From contig WJLW01000038.1 of NCBI GenBank assembly GCA_014728295.1, positions 1-34,189 on the forward strand: a DNA stretch of 34,189 nucleotides, read 5' to 3'. The position numbers and the translations under genes were made by a program. Shown piece by piece: positions 17,158 to 25,672 of the stretch. Each line of letters begins with the position of its first letter. Within the stretch, counting starts at the first letter, position 1. The DNA comes from Chitinivibrionales bacterium. Lineage in GTDB: Bacteria; Fibrobacterota; Chitinivibrionia; Chitinivibrionales; WJKA01. The notes beneath the pieces are model-generated. The model ran no database searches. It was not told the origin of the DNA and was given only the letters and a program-made list of their open reading frames with translations.

Positions 17158-17586
17158 CTATCCGGTAATGGCAAAACTTTGCTGGGGTGCGGATTGCGAC
17201 GGTTCGGCGGCCTGACGCTTGACAAGCGCTATGGCATCCTGCCAGGCATCGCGCAAATTGGTAAGATGACCAAGTACCTCCCGCAGATAGGAGCACTCGT
17301 TTTTTACATTTGCTTCGACGATACGGTGCAACATGTATTCGTAAAGCTTGTACAGATTCTGAGCAATTGGTCCGGACTCCATATCTAAAGCTCCCAGCAA
17401 CTCGGAAAGCGCATCCTGGATTTTAAATATGTGTTTGGTGCGCTGCTCGAGCTTGTTGTAATCGCCAAAAAACTCCATTGACATTTTGCAGTGCTTGATG
17501 GCGACGTCATAGGCTATAAGTATCAGTTTTCCCTGGTCGGCCGTGTCGATGTTGACTGCCTGGTACTTTTGATAGCCGTTTTTCAT
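17158..17586 (-). CDS. fliS: Flagellar chaperone FliS
   Basis: 142 residues. The N-terminal signature YQKYQAVNIDTADQGKLILI and the following AYDVAIKHCKMSMEFF fit FliS, the cytoplasmic chaperone that binds the flagellin C-terminus and prevents early polymerisation. NLYKLYEYMLHRIVEANVKN is the conserved helix before the C-terminal helix. The usual length is about 125-145. I chose the ATG at 17586 over the GTG one codon upstream because GGAGGT (17592-17597) lies 5 nt from the ATG but only 2 nt from the GTG. Its start is 34 bp from the fliD stop: one transcript with fliD and the fliT-like gene. Confidence 0.92.
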   Translation of the reverse strand: MKNGYQKYQAVNIDTADQGKLILIAYDVAIKHCKMSMEFFGDYNKLEQRTKHIFKIQDALSELLGALDMESGPIAQNLYKLYEYMLHRIVEANVKNECSYLREVLGHLTNLRDAWQDAIALVKRQAAEPSQSAPQQSFAITG

Positions 17587-17620
17587 CACTTACCTCCGTG
17601 TTGCAACTGGGTGAGAGACA

Positions 17621-19615
17621 CTATGCCTGGGCAGAGGAATAGCCCAGGGCGCTTAGCATATTCGAACTTTGAGCCTGCAAATTCTGCAGCGTCTGCTCCA
17701 TGGCGCTGAACTGCTTAACCAGACGCCGGCGGTAATTTTCGACACGATCTTCAAGCCGGGTAATGCGGTCGTCGGCATTGTCGATGCTGCGGCGCAACGA
17801 ATCCTGGCGCAGGCGGATAAGACCTTCTTTGCTATCGGTCATATTGTCGACCATTTCTTTGAGATATCCGCTGAGTCCTTTTGAATAGGTAAAGGTAGAG
17901 GTTGTACCGTCCGGAATCGATCCGGCAGGAGACGTCAGGCTTAAGCCTTTGAGCGGGCCGTCGCTGAAACTGATTATATCACCATTGCGCGCGTCGGATT
18001 CGTACCAGGTTGTTTCTCCTTCTAATCGTGCTCTTATCCGCGTATTACCGCTTATCTCTTCAAGCACGTAATTGCCTGCCTGCGTTTCCTCCGATTTCAG
18101 GCCCAGAGCGATGTCGCTGTTATCCGAGACCCCTTTAGTTACGAAAAGCGATACAACTTCATTGAAGTCGGACTTGAGTGCAGACGTTAATTTGTCCTTG
18201 TCAACCTCGAGCTCGCCGGTGGTATAGTTTGTTTTGATGCCCAGATCGGTGAGATTTTTGAATTTGGTATTCAGCAAGTCTATTTGCTGCTGCAAGACCG
18301 TTCTGAATTGACCGACCACACTGCGAACCGTCATATCACCCGCCAGGTCGCCGCTTTGATCATCCTCGTCATCTTCGGCCTGCGGATCACCGTATGCCGT
18401 CGCGGTTTTCGAGAAGCGCGAAAGGCCATTATAAGTATTGATGAGATCTTCTATTTTTGAGACAATGCCGTCATAATCCCGCCCTATTTCAACATTTACG
18501 GCCTGGTCGTAGCTGGCCTTTTCGAGATTGATCGTCGTGCCCGAGATATAGCCCTCGGCGCTGTTGGTTGACGAGGTCATCAGCAATCCATCAACCGAGA
18601 AGTAGGCATCATCGCCAACGGTCAATACCCCCCCGCCCTCATCACCGGCCGTGGTGATGTCCATTTCGCTGGGGGTACCATTCAGCGTAAATGATGAAAA
18701 TGCCAGTTGCGACGATCCGGTCAAGGCATCCGTCACCACCAGATTATTGCTTCCGTCAATTTGTGCGGCAGCCATGCCCTTGAAGGACTCGCTAAGATAT
18801 GCAGCGAAATCTTCAGCGCTATCCCCCGCCTTTTTGATGTAGGTTTTAGCGACGTCATTGCCGTCGTGGTCCGTGGCGGCAAAGCTGATGGTGTCTCCGG
18901 CGGCGAGTCCGTCAAAAGCCGCCCCAAAACCCCCACTAAAAGTCACTTCCTGCGCAACATTGCCTTTGCTGCCGGCGGCGTCCTGTATAATGCCCAGATC
19001 CTGCAGCACGGTACCGCCAACATCCTCATAGGTCGCCCCCGTTGCGCCGGTATCCTCAGCAGCCAGCACGAGGCGAAAATTATCATCAGCCAGCTTGATG
19101 ACCGAAGCATTCACGCCAACGGGTTTGCCGTCCGCATCAGTCGCGTTGTTGATTTTCATGCGCAAATCCTGGATGGTATCGTTGGCGTCAATGGTGATTT
19201 CCGTGCCGTTGATTGCAATGGCGCCTTCGCCGGTTCCTGCTAGATAGCTGGACATAGCGGCTGTCTGGTCGGCAACAAGTTCGTTGGCTGAGATCATTTT
19301 TTCATTCTGAGCAACATGATATATGCCCACATCGTATTTGCCCGGCAGGCTGCCGGCGCCGCCGCTTAGAGTAGCCACATTTTCGTCGGCAGACAATTCG
19401 TTGTAGAGATTAAAGGAGTTTACGCTGCTGAGATCGAATGCCTTTGAGCCGATATCCGCAATCAATGATTGAAATTTCGAATACGCCTCAATCTCGACTT
19501 CGTACGCTTTCTTCCGTTTCTCTACGGTGCGAACCCGATTGTATTCCAGATCGACCAACGAGTCGATGATGTAGGCAGTATCTATTCCGGATGGCCCGTT
19601 TATGGAGATTCCCAT
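17621..19615 (-). CDS. fliD: Flagellar filament cap protein FliD (HAP2)
   Basis: 664 residues from the ATG at 19615. The longer frame to 19753 is rejected: GGAGGA lies 4-5 nt before 19615, and MGISINGPSGIDTAYIIDSL is the standard FliD opening. Conserved blocks are the FliD_N region (about 1-110), a hypervariable middle rich in Asp, Gly and Ala, and the FliD_C region (about 380-660) ending in a coiled coil (DDRITRLEDRVENYRRRLVK, then FSAMEQTLQNLQAQSSNML). FliD caps the growing filament and folds flagellin at the tip; in many bacteria it also binds surfaces. At 664 residues it is longer than enterobacterial FliD (about 470), the extra length lying in the exposed middle domains. It has its own sigma-28 promoter. 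Confidence 0.95.
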   Translation of the reverse strand: MGISINGPSGIDTAYIIDSLVDLEYNRVRTVEKRKKAYEVEIEAYSKFQSLIADIGSKAFDLSSVNSFNLYNELSADENVATLSGGAGSLPGKYDVGIYHVAQNEKMISANELVADQTAAMSSYLAGTGEGAIAINGTEITIDANDTIQDLRMKINNATDADGKPVGVNASVIKLADDNFRLVLAAEDTGATGATYEDVGGTVLQDLGIIQDAAGSKGNVAQEVTFSGGFGAAFDGLAAGDTISFAATDHDGNDVAKTYIKKAGDSAEDFAAYLSESFKGMAAAQIDGSNNLVVTDALTGSSQLAFSSFTLNGTPSEMDITTAGDEGGGVLTVGDDAYFSVDGLLMTSSTNSAEGYISGTTINLEKASYDQAVNVEIGRDYDGIVSKIEDLINTYNGLSRFSKTATAYGDPQAEDDEDDQSGDLAGDMTVRSVVGQFRTVLQQQIDLLNTKFKNLTDLGIKTNYTTGELEVDKDKLTSALKSDFNEVVSLFVTKGVSDNSDIALGLKSEETQAGNYVLEEISGNTRIRARLEGETTWYESDARNGDIISFSDGPLKGLSLTSPAGSIPDGTTSTFTYSKGLSGYLKEMVDNMTDSKEGLIRLRQDSLRRSIDNADDRITRLEDRVENYRRRLVKQFSAMEQTLQNLQAQSSNMLSALGYSSAQA

Positions 19616-19652
19616 AACTTCCTCCACTTGTGTGTTAATCACTTTTCTAATT

Positions 19653-19680
19653 TTATCGGTAAAATTGAGGGAAAACTTTA
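19653..19680 (-). promoter_or_regulatory. Sigma-28 (FliA) promoter of fliD-fliS-fliT
   Basis: On the minus strand TAAAGTTT (19680-19673), a 12-bp spacer, then ACCGATAA (19660-19653). The consensus is TAAAGTTT-N11-GCCGATAA, so this site has one mismatch and one extra spacer base. The predicted leader to the ATG at 19615 is about 30 nt. Confidence 0.8.
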
Positions 19681-19737
19681 TGTTTGAGTGATATACTGTT
19701 TTAAATACTATTTTACCAATGGTTTTCAGGTTCAAAT

Positions 19738-20646
19738 TTGAAAAATCAAGCATTTATGGCACAAGCGCAGCGCACCGTCGGCTATGCAGTCCTCATCTTC
19801 CTGTCTGTCTTCATTGCAGGGACAATGGGTTATGCCGTAAGGACGCTCTTTTTTCCGCAGGACATACGCTACATTGCATTTGACCAGATCGGCCAACTCA
19901 GAATTGATGACATGGTTAAAGTCAGGGGCACAACCATCGGCAGGGTCAGCAATTCCGCCAAGCACAAAAATCAGGTAATTATTACCATAGAATGCTCGCA
20001 ATCGCTGGAAATGCATGCCAATTATGCCGTGCGCATAATCGATAAAGGCATCATGGGAGATCGGGTACTGGCGATTTCACCGGGTGATTCATCCGGGCCC
20101 CTGCTCGATCCGGGCGATACGCTTGAGGGCATGTATCAGGCGGGGGTCGCCGATGCGATTGCCAATACGTGGCGACTCAAAGCCAAAATCGATCAGTACA
20201 AGCGCTTATCGGTATTCCTGCGCCGCGGCAGCAGCGTCGAGATGACACTTGCCGAACGATTCGACGCATTTGTGCGTGATCTTGATTCGGTAAGTCTGGC
20301 TATTTTTGACGGATTTGCCACGGTACACCGAAAGCTGCCCACCGCACTCGACACATTTGGCACACTTTTATACGACGCCAATTTCTATGCCCGTCAGACT
20401 CAGCGTAATCTGCCGGAGCTGCTTGCAAACATGGAAAGCTTCGTAAGTGACGCTGATTCAGCCCTGACCTATCTGGAAGATCTGGCAGCATCGATGGATA
20501 AGCCACTTGCCGAGCTGAGTTCCGCCGACCACCTTCTCTGGCAGCAGCATCTCGAAGGCTTGCGCGTCAGCCTGAAGGATATCAACGGGGCGCTGAAAAA
20601 GCTGAAAAAAAAAGGATTTATCCTGCACCCCAAATTGGTATTTTAA
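19738..20646 (+). CDS. MlaD/MCE-domain protein
   Basis: 302 residues from a TTG at 19738 (CAGG 7 nt upstream); an ATG at 19756 is the alternative. One membrane helix (about residues 14-34, VGYAVLIFLSVFIAGTMGYA) anchors it in the inner membrane. The MCE/MlaD domain follows (about 40-130): IAFDQIGQLRIDDMVKVRGT, TIGRVSN, then IDKGIMGDRVLAISPGD. C-terminal helices with coiled-coil character (about 150-290) complete the usual layout. MCE proteins form hexameric substrate channels for lipid transport between the two membranes, working with an MlaE permease and MlaF ATPase; neither is in the window. Its stop codon overlaps the stop of the convergent DUF5610-like gene. Confidence 0.85.
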   Translation: MKNQAFMAQAQRTVGYAVLIFLSVFIAGTMGYAVRTLFFPQDIRYIAFDQIGQLRIDDMVKVRGTTIGRVSNSAKHKNQVIITIECSQSLEMHANYAVRIIDKGIMGDRVLAISPGDSSGPLLDPGDTLEGMYQAGVADAIANTWRLKAKIDQYKRLSVFLRRGSSVEMTLAERFDAFVRDLDSVSLAIFDGFATVHRKLPTALDTFGTLLYDANFYARQTQRNLPELLANMESFVSDADSALTYLEDLAASMDKPLAELSSADHLLWQQHLEGLRVSLKDINGALKKLKKKGFILHPKLVF

Positions 20647-21356
20647 GCAACGGATTGTGTTTCGGGACTCACGCTTTCGTGCGGATTCTCTCCAATACCT
20701 TGCTCAGCCGACCAAGTATCGAGCTTTTCCATAACCAGATCGTAGGTATTGCCGACCAGGTTGTTCACCGCATCCGGCAACTCACCCAGAATTTCACGGG
20801 CCTGCTCAAAACCGTCCTCGACCGCGCCCTTGATAATCGAGACAAACTCCTCCCCCGCCCCTTCAAAGGCATCATAGAAGGAGACGGCAAAATCCACGAT
20901 TCGCTGGGAGGTGTTCTCGGCATTCCAGTATTCGGGAACTTCAGCAATCTCGCCCTGAGCGCCGGTTTCGGAAGGCTGCTGTGTCTGCCCGGTATCAAAG
21001 CCCAGTGATTTGAGAAAACTGTTGAGCATTCCTTTTTTCATGGCATGAAACTCATTGGCAATGCGTTGGACGATTGTATCACGCTCCTCCCTGCTGAGAT
21101 TATCCGCCGATATGGCCGACATTTTTTTCTGGTACTCGATATGTTCGTAATTAAGAGTTACGGTATCGCCGTCTTTGCTCTCAAATTCTACGGTCAGTGA
21201 ATCAGAACGGTAATATTGAGCCGTCATAACGGCCTGCACACGATTGCCGGCAGGCGCCGGCTGATGCGCATCTCTCTGATTCACGTTTGGCGAAGTGCGG
21301 CTATGCTGTTGCGGATACGCGGTAAATTCCGGCAGAGAACGAGGTAGACTGATCAT
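20643..21356 (-). CDS. DUF5610-like protein, possibly motility-associated
   Basis: 237 residues from the ATG at 21356; the frame stays open to 21473, but AGGAGGA sits about 5-8 nt before 21356 and decides the start. The first ~50 residues are disordered (Pro, Gln, Asn, His). The C-terminal half holds the block EYWNAENTSQRIVDFAVSFY, FVSIIKGAVEDGFEQAREIL and TYDLVMEKLDTW. I associate this with DUF5610, a helical domain of unknown function. There is no signal peptide or membrane segment. It is flanked by mlaD, with which it shares a TTAA for both stop codons, and by the region upstream of dnaA. A perfect 23-bp palindrome lies about 155 bp upstream of the start. Role unknown. Confidence 0.7.
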   Translation of the reverse strand: MISLPRSLPEFTAYPQQHSRTSPNVNQRDAHQPAPAGNRVQAVMTAQYYRSDSLTVEFESKDGDTVTLNYEHIEYQKKMSAISADNLSREERDTIVQRIANEFHAMKKGMLNSFLKSLGFDTGQTQQPSETGAQGEIAEVPEYWNAENTSQRIVDFAVSFYDAFEGAGEEFVSIIKGAVEDGFEQAREILGELPDAVNNLVGNTYDLVMEKLDTWSAEQGIGENPHESVSPETQSVA

Positions 21357-21512
21357 TTTTTCCTCCTGAACATTGGTTTCGATCCTTGTATTGACATTTT
21401 TCGGAATACTTTCATTTTTCCTTGAGGTTTTTCTTGAAGTTTTGATTTCGGCTTGCGCGCTTACCCCGCGCAACCGTTAACACAACTCGAATATTTCTCT
21501 AACACATTCCTA

Positions 21513-21535
21513 ATATGTATCAATTTGATACATAT
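21513..21535. promoter_or_regulatory. Perfect 23-bp palindrome, probable operator
   Basis: ATATGTATCAA (21513-21523), one central T, then its exact inverse complement TTGATACATAT (21525-21535). There is no T-tract after it, so it is not a terminator. Symmetry and length suit a dimeric helix-turn-helix repressor. The nearest gene it could control is the DUF5610-like gene starting at 21356. Confidence 0.6.
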
Positions 21536-21937
21536 AATTGCCGGCGATTTTTATGCGCATTTCGAGGTGCACATCAGGCATTTTTATTGTCAATTGCGCT
21601 TGAGCCTGTGCAATGCGACACAGCGCTTTTCGATGTTCATGTGTCAACATTCAATCAGCATGTTCCTTCTCAACACAAGTCTCTTTCATGTAAAGCCTTC
21701 ATTCGGTGCATACCCGCAATTACTTAGCCGGCAAGGCACTCAGCGGACGGCATGCTTGTTTATCCTGTTTTTTTGCACGAGCAGTCGATGCGTCTACTAT
21801 GTCAACTACCAACAGGAACGGTAATTGGTCTCGTATGCAAAGCTACAAATTAGACATGTGCAACACGTTGTCGTACTTTACATACTGCGAATTTGACGAT
21901 GCCGTCCGGCCGGGTCATATTCGTGTGCGGGGCGGGC
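21536..21937. other. Gene-free region left of the dnaA upstream repeats
   Basis: About 400 bp without a credible ORF; the 123-codon reading through it is Cys/Phe/His-rich and lacks a ribosome binding site. No tRNA-like cloverleaf, no riboswitch I recognise, and no strong hairpin. Confidence 0.4.
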
Positions 21938-22250
21938 TAAGAAAAAAATTCATTTTTTCTTAATTTTTTCTTTGTATTTGCGAAAAACAATATTATTTTG
22001 GGTAAGTCCAAAAAGGGCAACCTTAATGTTGATAACTTTTTGTTGACAACTGGTTGAAAGTATGTTGACAACCAGTTGACAATCGGTGGAAAAAAGCCAA
22101 AATGAGGCAGATTAAGAATTGCAAGACAATAAAATACAAAAAGTTACAACAATCAGTGCTGTGGATAACCTATCCATATTCACTTCTGTCAAGAAAAACA
22201 CCGTAAGTTTCAAACGTCAACCTAAAGGCATGTTGATAACATGTTAACAA
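21938..22250 (+). other. Candidate oriC / dnaA control region: AT-rich tract and DnaA-box array
   Basis: An AT-rich tract (21938-22002, many A and T runs) is followed by a cluster of DnaA-box-like 9-mers in one orientation: TGTTGATAA 22027-22035, TGTTGACAA 22041-22049, a weak TGGTTGAAA 22051-22059, TGTTGACAA 22063-22071, AGTTGACAA 22074-22082, the perfect E. coli-type TGTGGATAA 22160-22168, and TGTTGATAA 22231-22239 touching the dnaA start. The GTTGA cores begin at 22028, 22042, 22053, 22064 and 22075, that is 14, 11, 11 and 11 bp apart, so most face the same side of the helix. This fits either an origin or autoregulation of dnaA by DnaA. Confidence 0.7.
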
Positions 22251-23641
22251 ACACCTTGGCCGCCAATCGCAGTACCGACACGGATGCCGGCCCCTGGCAA
22301 GCGTGCCTTTCCCGAATCCAGCAAAAAATAGGGGGATCAACGTATGAAACGTGGTTCAGCACCACAGAAATGGAAATGAACTCCGGTGGCGAAGTCTGCA
22401 TACGGGTTCCCAATCGCTTTTTTGCCGATTTTATCGAGGTACACTTTCGTGATATCATAAAGGAAGCCCTCAGCGATTGTGAAATACCGTTTACACGCTT
22501 ATCATTTCTGGCCGACGAGAAAGACTGGCAGATCATCGAGCCGCTCACTCGGTCCATAACTCAGGCCAGAGAAAGCCGTATCAAACCGTCCAATACCGGC
22601 AAGCCGTTTTTTCATCCCAACTACTCCTTCGAAGCATTTATCGTAGGTGACAGCAACCGCATGGCACATGCCGCGGCGTTGGCCACTGCTGAAGCTCCGG
22701 GCAAATCTTCCTTTAATCCGTTAATTATCTATGGCGGCACCGGTCTGGGAAAGACGCATCTGCTGCAGGCCATCGGACATTTCGCCCAAAGCGCCTGCTC
22801 GGCCGAATCGATTGTCTACCTGACCAGCGAGGAGTTTACCAACAAGTACATTAATTATGTTATTGAACGCAAGGATTCAACATCTTTTTACAAGAAATTC
22901 CACGACGTCGACTTGTTACTTCTGGATGATATCCAGTTCTTCAGCGGCAAGCACGGAACTCAGAAGGAATTTTTTCGCATATTCAACAAGCTGCTGCTCG
23001 AAAATAAGCAGATCGTGCTGACCTCCGACCGGGCGCCGGATAAAATCCCCGATATGATGGCACATATAATCAATCGCTTTATGGGTGGGATGATCTCCGA
23101 TATCCAACCGCCGTCGCTTGAAACACGTATGGCGATCCTGCGCAAAAAAGCGGAAACCGACGGAATCGTTCTGGCCGACAACGTTATAGAATATCTTGCC
23201 CATCAAATTACCAACAACGTGCGGGAGCTGGAAGGCATGCTCATCAAGCTGATAGCCTCGTGCTCGTTTACCGGCAGAGATATAACTCTTGATGTTGCAC
23301 GCCAGGTCTGCTGCGACGTGATTAATCGGCGCACCCAGAAGATAACTATTCGCCATATTCAGCAGGTAGTCGCGCAGCATTTTTCACTCAGTCCGCATCA
23401 CCTGACGGCCCACTCCCGCAAGCGTCACATCACCACCCCGCGCTATATTGCCATGTATCTCTGCAGCAAACTCACCAAACAATCATTGCGAACCATCGGG
23501 CTTGATTTCGGCGGCCGCGACTATTCGACGGTTATTCATGCCTGCAAAAAAATAGAAGCGCAGCTCGCCGCAGATTGCGCGTTGCAGGAGCAGGTAAGCC
23601 ACCTGAATGATTTGCTGTACAGGGGAGGCGATGCCGCATAA
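22241..23641 (+). CDS. dnaA: Chromosomal replication initiator DnaA
   Basis: 466 residues, normal length. Domain I (about 18-95) contains YETWFSTTEMEMNSGG; a short linker follows. The AAA+ domain (about 127-340) has Walker A YGGTGLGKTHLLQA (Lys171), Walker B DLLLLDDIQFF (Asp229-Asp230), sensor I IVLTSDRAP, and INRFMGGMISDIQPPSLETR with the arginine-finger region. The DNA-binding domain IV (about 370-466) has the DnaA signature LTKQSLRTIGLDFGGRDYST followed by VIHACKKIE. It opens DNA at oriC and loads the helicase. The ATG at 22241 is preceded by a weak AAAGG; a DnaA box ends 2 bp before it and a box-like 9-mer lies just inside the gene. dnaN and recF do not follow: the next gene is on the other strand. 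Confidence 0.97.
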   Translation: MLTNTLAANRSTDTDAGPWQACLSRIQQKIGGSTYETWFSTTEMEMNSGGEVCIRVPNRFFADFIEVHFRDIIKEALSDCEIPFTRLSFLADEKDWQIIEPLTRSITQARESRIKPSNTGKPFFHPNYSFEAFIVGDSNRMAHAAALATAEAPGKSSFNPLIIYGGTGLGKTHLLQAIGHFAQSACSAESIVYLTSEEFTNKYINYVIERKDSTSFYKKFHDVDLLLLDDIQFFSGKHGTQKEFFRIFNKLLLENKQIVLTSDRAPDKIPDMMAHIINRFMGGMISDIQPPSLETRMAILRKKAETDGIVLADNVIEYLAHQITNNVRELEGMLIKLIASCSFTGRDITLDVARQVCCDVINRRTQKITIRHIQQVVAQHFSLSPHHLTAHSRKRHITTPRYIAMYLCSKLTKQSLRTIGLDFGGRDYSTVIHACKKIEAQLAADCALQEQVSHLNDLLYRGGDAA

Positions 23642-23695
23642 TCGCCGCGCAAACGATCTGCTTCGGTACCTTGAAGCATAATTCAGATAGCGATA

Positions 23696-24034
23696 TTACT
23701 GCTGAAACGAATTGATCGCATCCTCGATATAATCATACTCTTCAATTTTCAAACACAAGTTGGTTATCTTCAGCAGGTTCTTGATGAGATAATTCGAACG
23801 GGCCAGCTTGATAGTACCGTCTTTGGCCGCTAGCTTGGTTTGCGCATCGACGATCACCGCCAGTCCCATGCTGCTGATATAGCCGGCATCTTTCATATCC
23901 AGAACGATGAACCGTGTTCCGCCCTCAATTAAATCCTGCAACCTCCCCCTGAAAAGCGGGACATGCTCCTGCGACATACTGCCGCTGACCGACATGATGC
24001 TGATCTCATTTTCCTGCTTGATTGAGAATTTCAT
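23696..24034 (-). CDS. STAS-domain anti-anti-sigma factor
   Basis: 112 residues, a single STAS domain. The opening MKFSIKQENEISIMSVSG and the central RFIVLDMKDAGYISSMGLAV match SpoIIAA/RsbV-type antagonists. Ser54/Ser55 in the YISSMGL motif is the phosphorylation site of this family. In the partner-switch scheme the unphosphorylated form binds an anti-sigma kinase and frees its target; no RsbW-like kinase or PP2C phosphatase lies in the window. The start is 18 bp from the stop of the upstream REC-GGDEF-HD-GYP gene, so both are probably one transcript. Confidence 0.88.
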   Translation of the reverse strand: MKFSIKQENEISIMSVSGSMSQEHVPLFRGRLQDLIEGGTRFIVLDMKDAGYISSMGLAVIVDAQTKLAAKDGTIKLARSNYLIKNLLKITNLCLKIEEYDYIEDAINSFQQ

Positions 24035-24052
24035 CGAATCTGTCCGGGAAAA

Positions 24053-25672
24053 TTATTTTTTGGTTCTAATTTTTTCGACAACGCCACCAAATGCCTCCAC
24101 GGCATCCGGTGCAAACTGAGTGCCGCTGCCGTTGTGCAATTCAGCGAGCGCCTCCTGATGGCTCATGCGCTGACGATAACCACGCTCGGTAGTCATGGCA
24201 TCATAGGCATCAACGACCGCCAGAATGCGCGCGCCAACCGGAATCTCGCGACCCTTGAGTCCATGTGGATAACCGCTGCCGTCGTAGTGCTCGTGATGAT
24301 GGAGAATAATCGGAATCTCTTTTTCCAGAAAACGCACATCTTTCAGAATATTTGCGCCGATGACCGGGTGCTTTCGTAAAATGGCAAATTCTTCTTCGCT
24401 TAACTGCTCGCGCTTGGTGAGCACATCCTGACTGATACCGATTTTGCCGATATCATGCAACAAACCGGCATACCTGATTATTTCAACTTCGCCTTCGTCA
24501 AGATCCATCCCTTCGGCCAGCAACACGGCCTGGTCCGAGACGTTTTTGGAATGTTCCTGAGTGTAGTGATCCTTGGCATCGATAGCCTTGACAAGCGCGT
24601 CTGTCGATTCCATGTAGGTGGCGCGCATCTCGCTTGACAAACGCATAAATTCGTCTTTGAGTCCTTCGATACTGAACTGGTCTACGTCACTTTTCTCTTC
24701 AACGGCAATCTCTTTCCACAAGCGGATCAGGTTGCGTCCGTCACGCTTGGCCCAGTAAAGAGCCGTGTCGGACCGCTCGATCAATTCCTGCTTGGCCGTA
24801 ACGTCATTGCGATATTCGGCAATACCGATGCTGACCGTGCAATGTATGGTAACGTCACGTTCGGTATATTCATGGCTTTCGATGGCGGCGTGCAGCTTCG
24901 AAGCAAACTGCATGGCCCCGGCCGCATTGAGGTTGGCAATAACCATAAACTCTTCTCCCCCGTAGCGGCCGCATATATCAACTTCACGCGAGCGATCTTT
25001 GATAATGCCGGCTATCTCTTTAAGCACGAAATCACCAAACTGGTGGCCGTGCGTGTCATTAACTGCTTTGAAATGATCGATATCCATCAACAGACAAGCC
25101 AGCGGAGCATCATAGCGCCGGGCACGCTTGAATTCAAAGTCGAACCGCTCCTGAATGAAACGGTGATTATACAGCCCCGTCAGGCCGTCGGTTATAGAAA
25201 GCTCCACAAGTTCCTTGTTCTTTCGATCCAGCTCCTCCATGAGCACCTTTTCGGATGCAAGCGCAAATCTCAGCTCCGAATTGATGCGATGGCGTTCGAT
25301 TGCATATTTGATTGCACGCTGGATCAGACTGTTATTGATCTTGCCTTTGACCAGATAATCCTGTGCGCCCATTTTGATGGCCCGAATCGCCATTTCATCA
25401 TCGTCACGGTTCGCCAGCACAACAATAGGTATCTCGCTGGCCTGATCGAAAAAATCATGAAACCCCGCCACGCCGTGAATTTCGGAAAGCGCCAGATCCA
25501 GAAGGATCACATCCGCAGCCTCCTCCTTCAGCCATTGCAAAGCTTCCTCGGTGCTGGTAACGCATTCGACGTGAAAGGCCTCGATGGTCACCAGAGAAAG
25601 CACGTGGCGCAACTCCTGCGTTGCTCCCTGATTATCCTGCAAAAGTAATACTTTAATTGTACTGTCGCGCAT
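24053..25672 (-). CDS. Hybrid c-di-GMP regulator: REC-GGDEF-HD-GYP
   Basis: 539 residues from the ATG at 25672 (a GTG at 25696 is possible; neither has a good ribosome binding site). Receiver domain about 5-125, with Asp59 in ILLDLALSE as phospho-acceptor and Lys109 in DYLVKG. GGDEF domain about 155-320 with active-site GGEEF (238-242) and the inhibitory RxxD site (Arg229-Asp232) at the standard distance. HD-GYP domain about 355-530 with LLHDIGKIG (His406-Asp407), HHHEHYDGSGYP (Gly467-Tyr468-Pro469) and ILAVVDAYDAMT. Both synthesis and hydrolysis motifs are intact, so one phosphorylatable protein may switch between making and degrading c-di-GMP. No histidine kinase is adjacent. The STAS gene follows. 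Confidence 0.95.
   Translation of the reverse strand: MRDSTIKVLLLQDNQGATQELRHVLSLVTIEAFHVECVTSTEEALQWLKEEAADVILLDLALSEIHGVAGFHDFFDQASEIPIVVLANRDDDEMAIRAIKMGAQDYLVKGKINNSLIQRAIKYAIERHRINSELRFALASEKVLMEELDRKNKELVELSITDGLTGLYNHRFIQERFDFEFKRARRYDAPLACLLMDIDHFKAVNDTHGHQFGDFVLKEIAGIIKDRSREVDICGRYGGEEFMVIANLNAAGAMQFASKLHAAIESHEYTERDVTIHCTVSIGIAEYRNDVTAKQELIERSDTALYWAKRDGRNLIRLWKEIAVEEKSDVDQFSIEGLKDEFMRLSSEMRATYMESTDALVKAIDAKDHYTQEHSKNVSDQAVLLAEGMDLDEGEVEIIRYAGLLHDIGKIGISQDVLTKREQLSEEEFAILRKHPVIGANILKDVRFLEKEIPIILHHHEHYDGSGYPHGLKGREIPVGARILAVVDAYDAMTTERGYRQRMSHQEALAELHNGSGTQFAPDAVEAFGGVVEKIRTKK

Noticed and set aside
19616..19753. Extended FliD N-terminus (46 more codons)
   Set aside because: It would place the sigma-28 promoter inside the gene; GGAGGA and the conserved FliD opening fix the start at 19615.
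21374..21420. Sigma-28-like promoter before the DUF5610-like gene (TCAA ... TCCGAAAA)
   Set aside because: Too many mismatches compared with the two clear sigma-28 sites in this window.
21453..21824. 123-codon ORF upstream of dnaA
   Set aside because: Cys/His/Phe-rich text, no ribosome binding site, overlaps the palindrome; looks non-coding.
22041..22082. Several TTGACA hexamers that could be -35 elements of dnaA promoters
   Set aside because: None has a reasonable -10 hexamer 16-18 bp downstream, and the repeats are better explained as DnaA-box variants.
24842..25648. 268-codon ORF antisense to the REC-GGDEF-HD-GYP gene
   Set aside because: A shadow of a clearly real gene; no domain resemblance.
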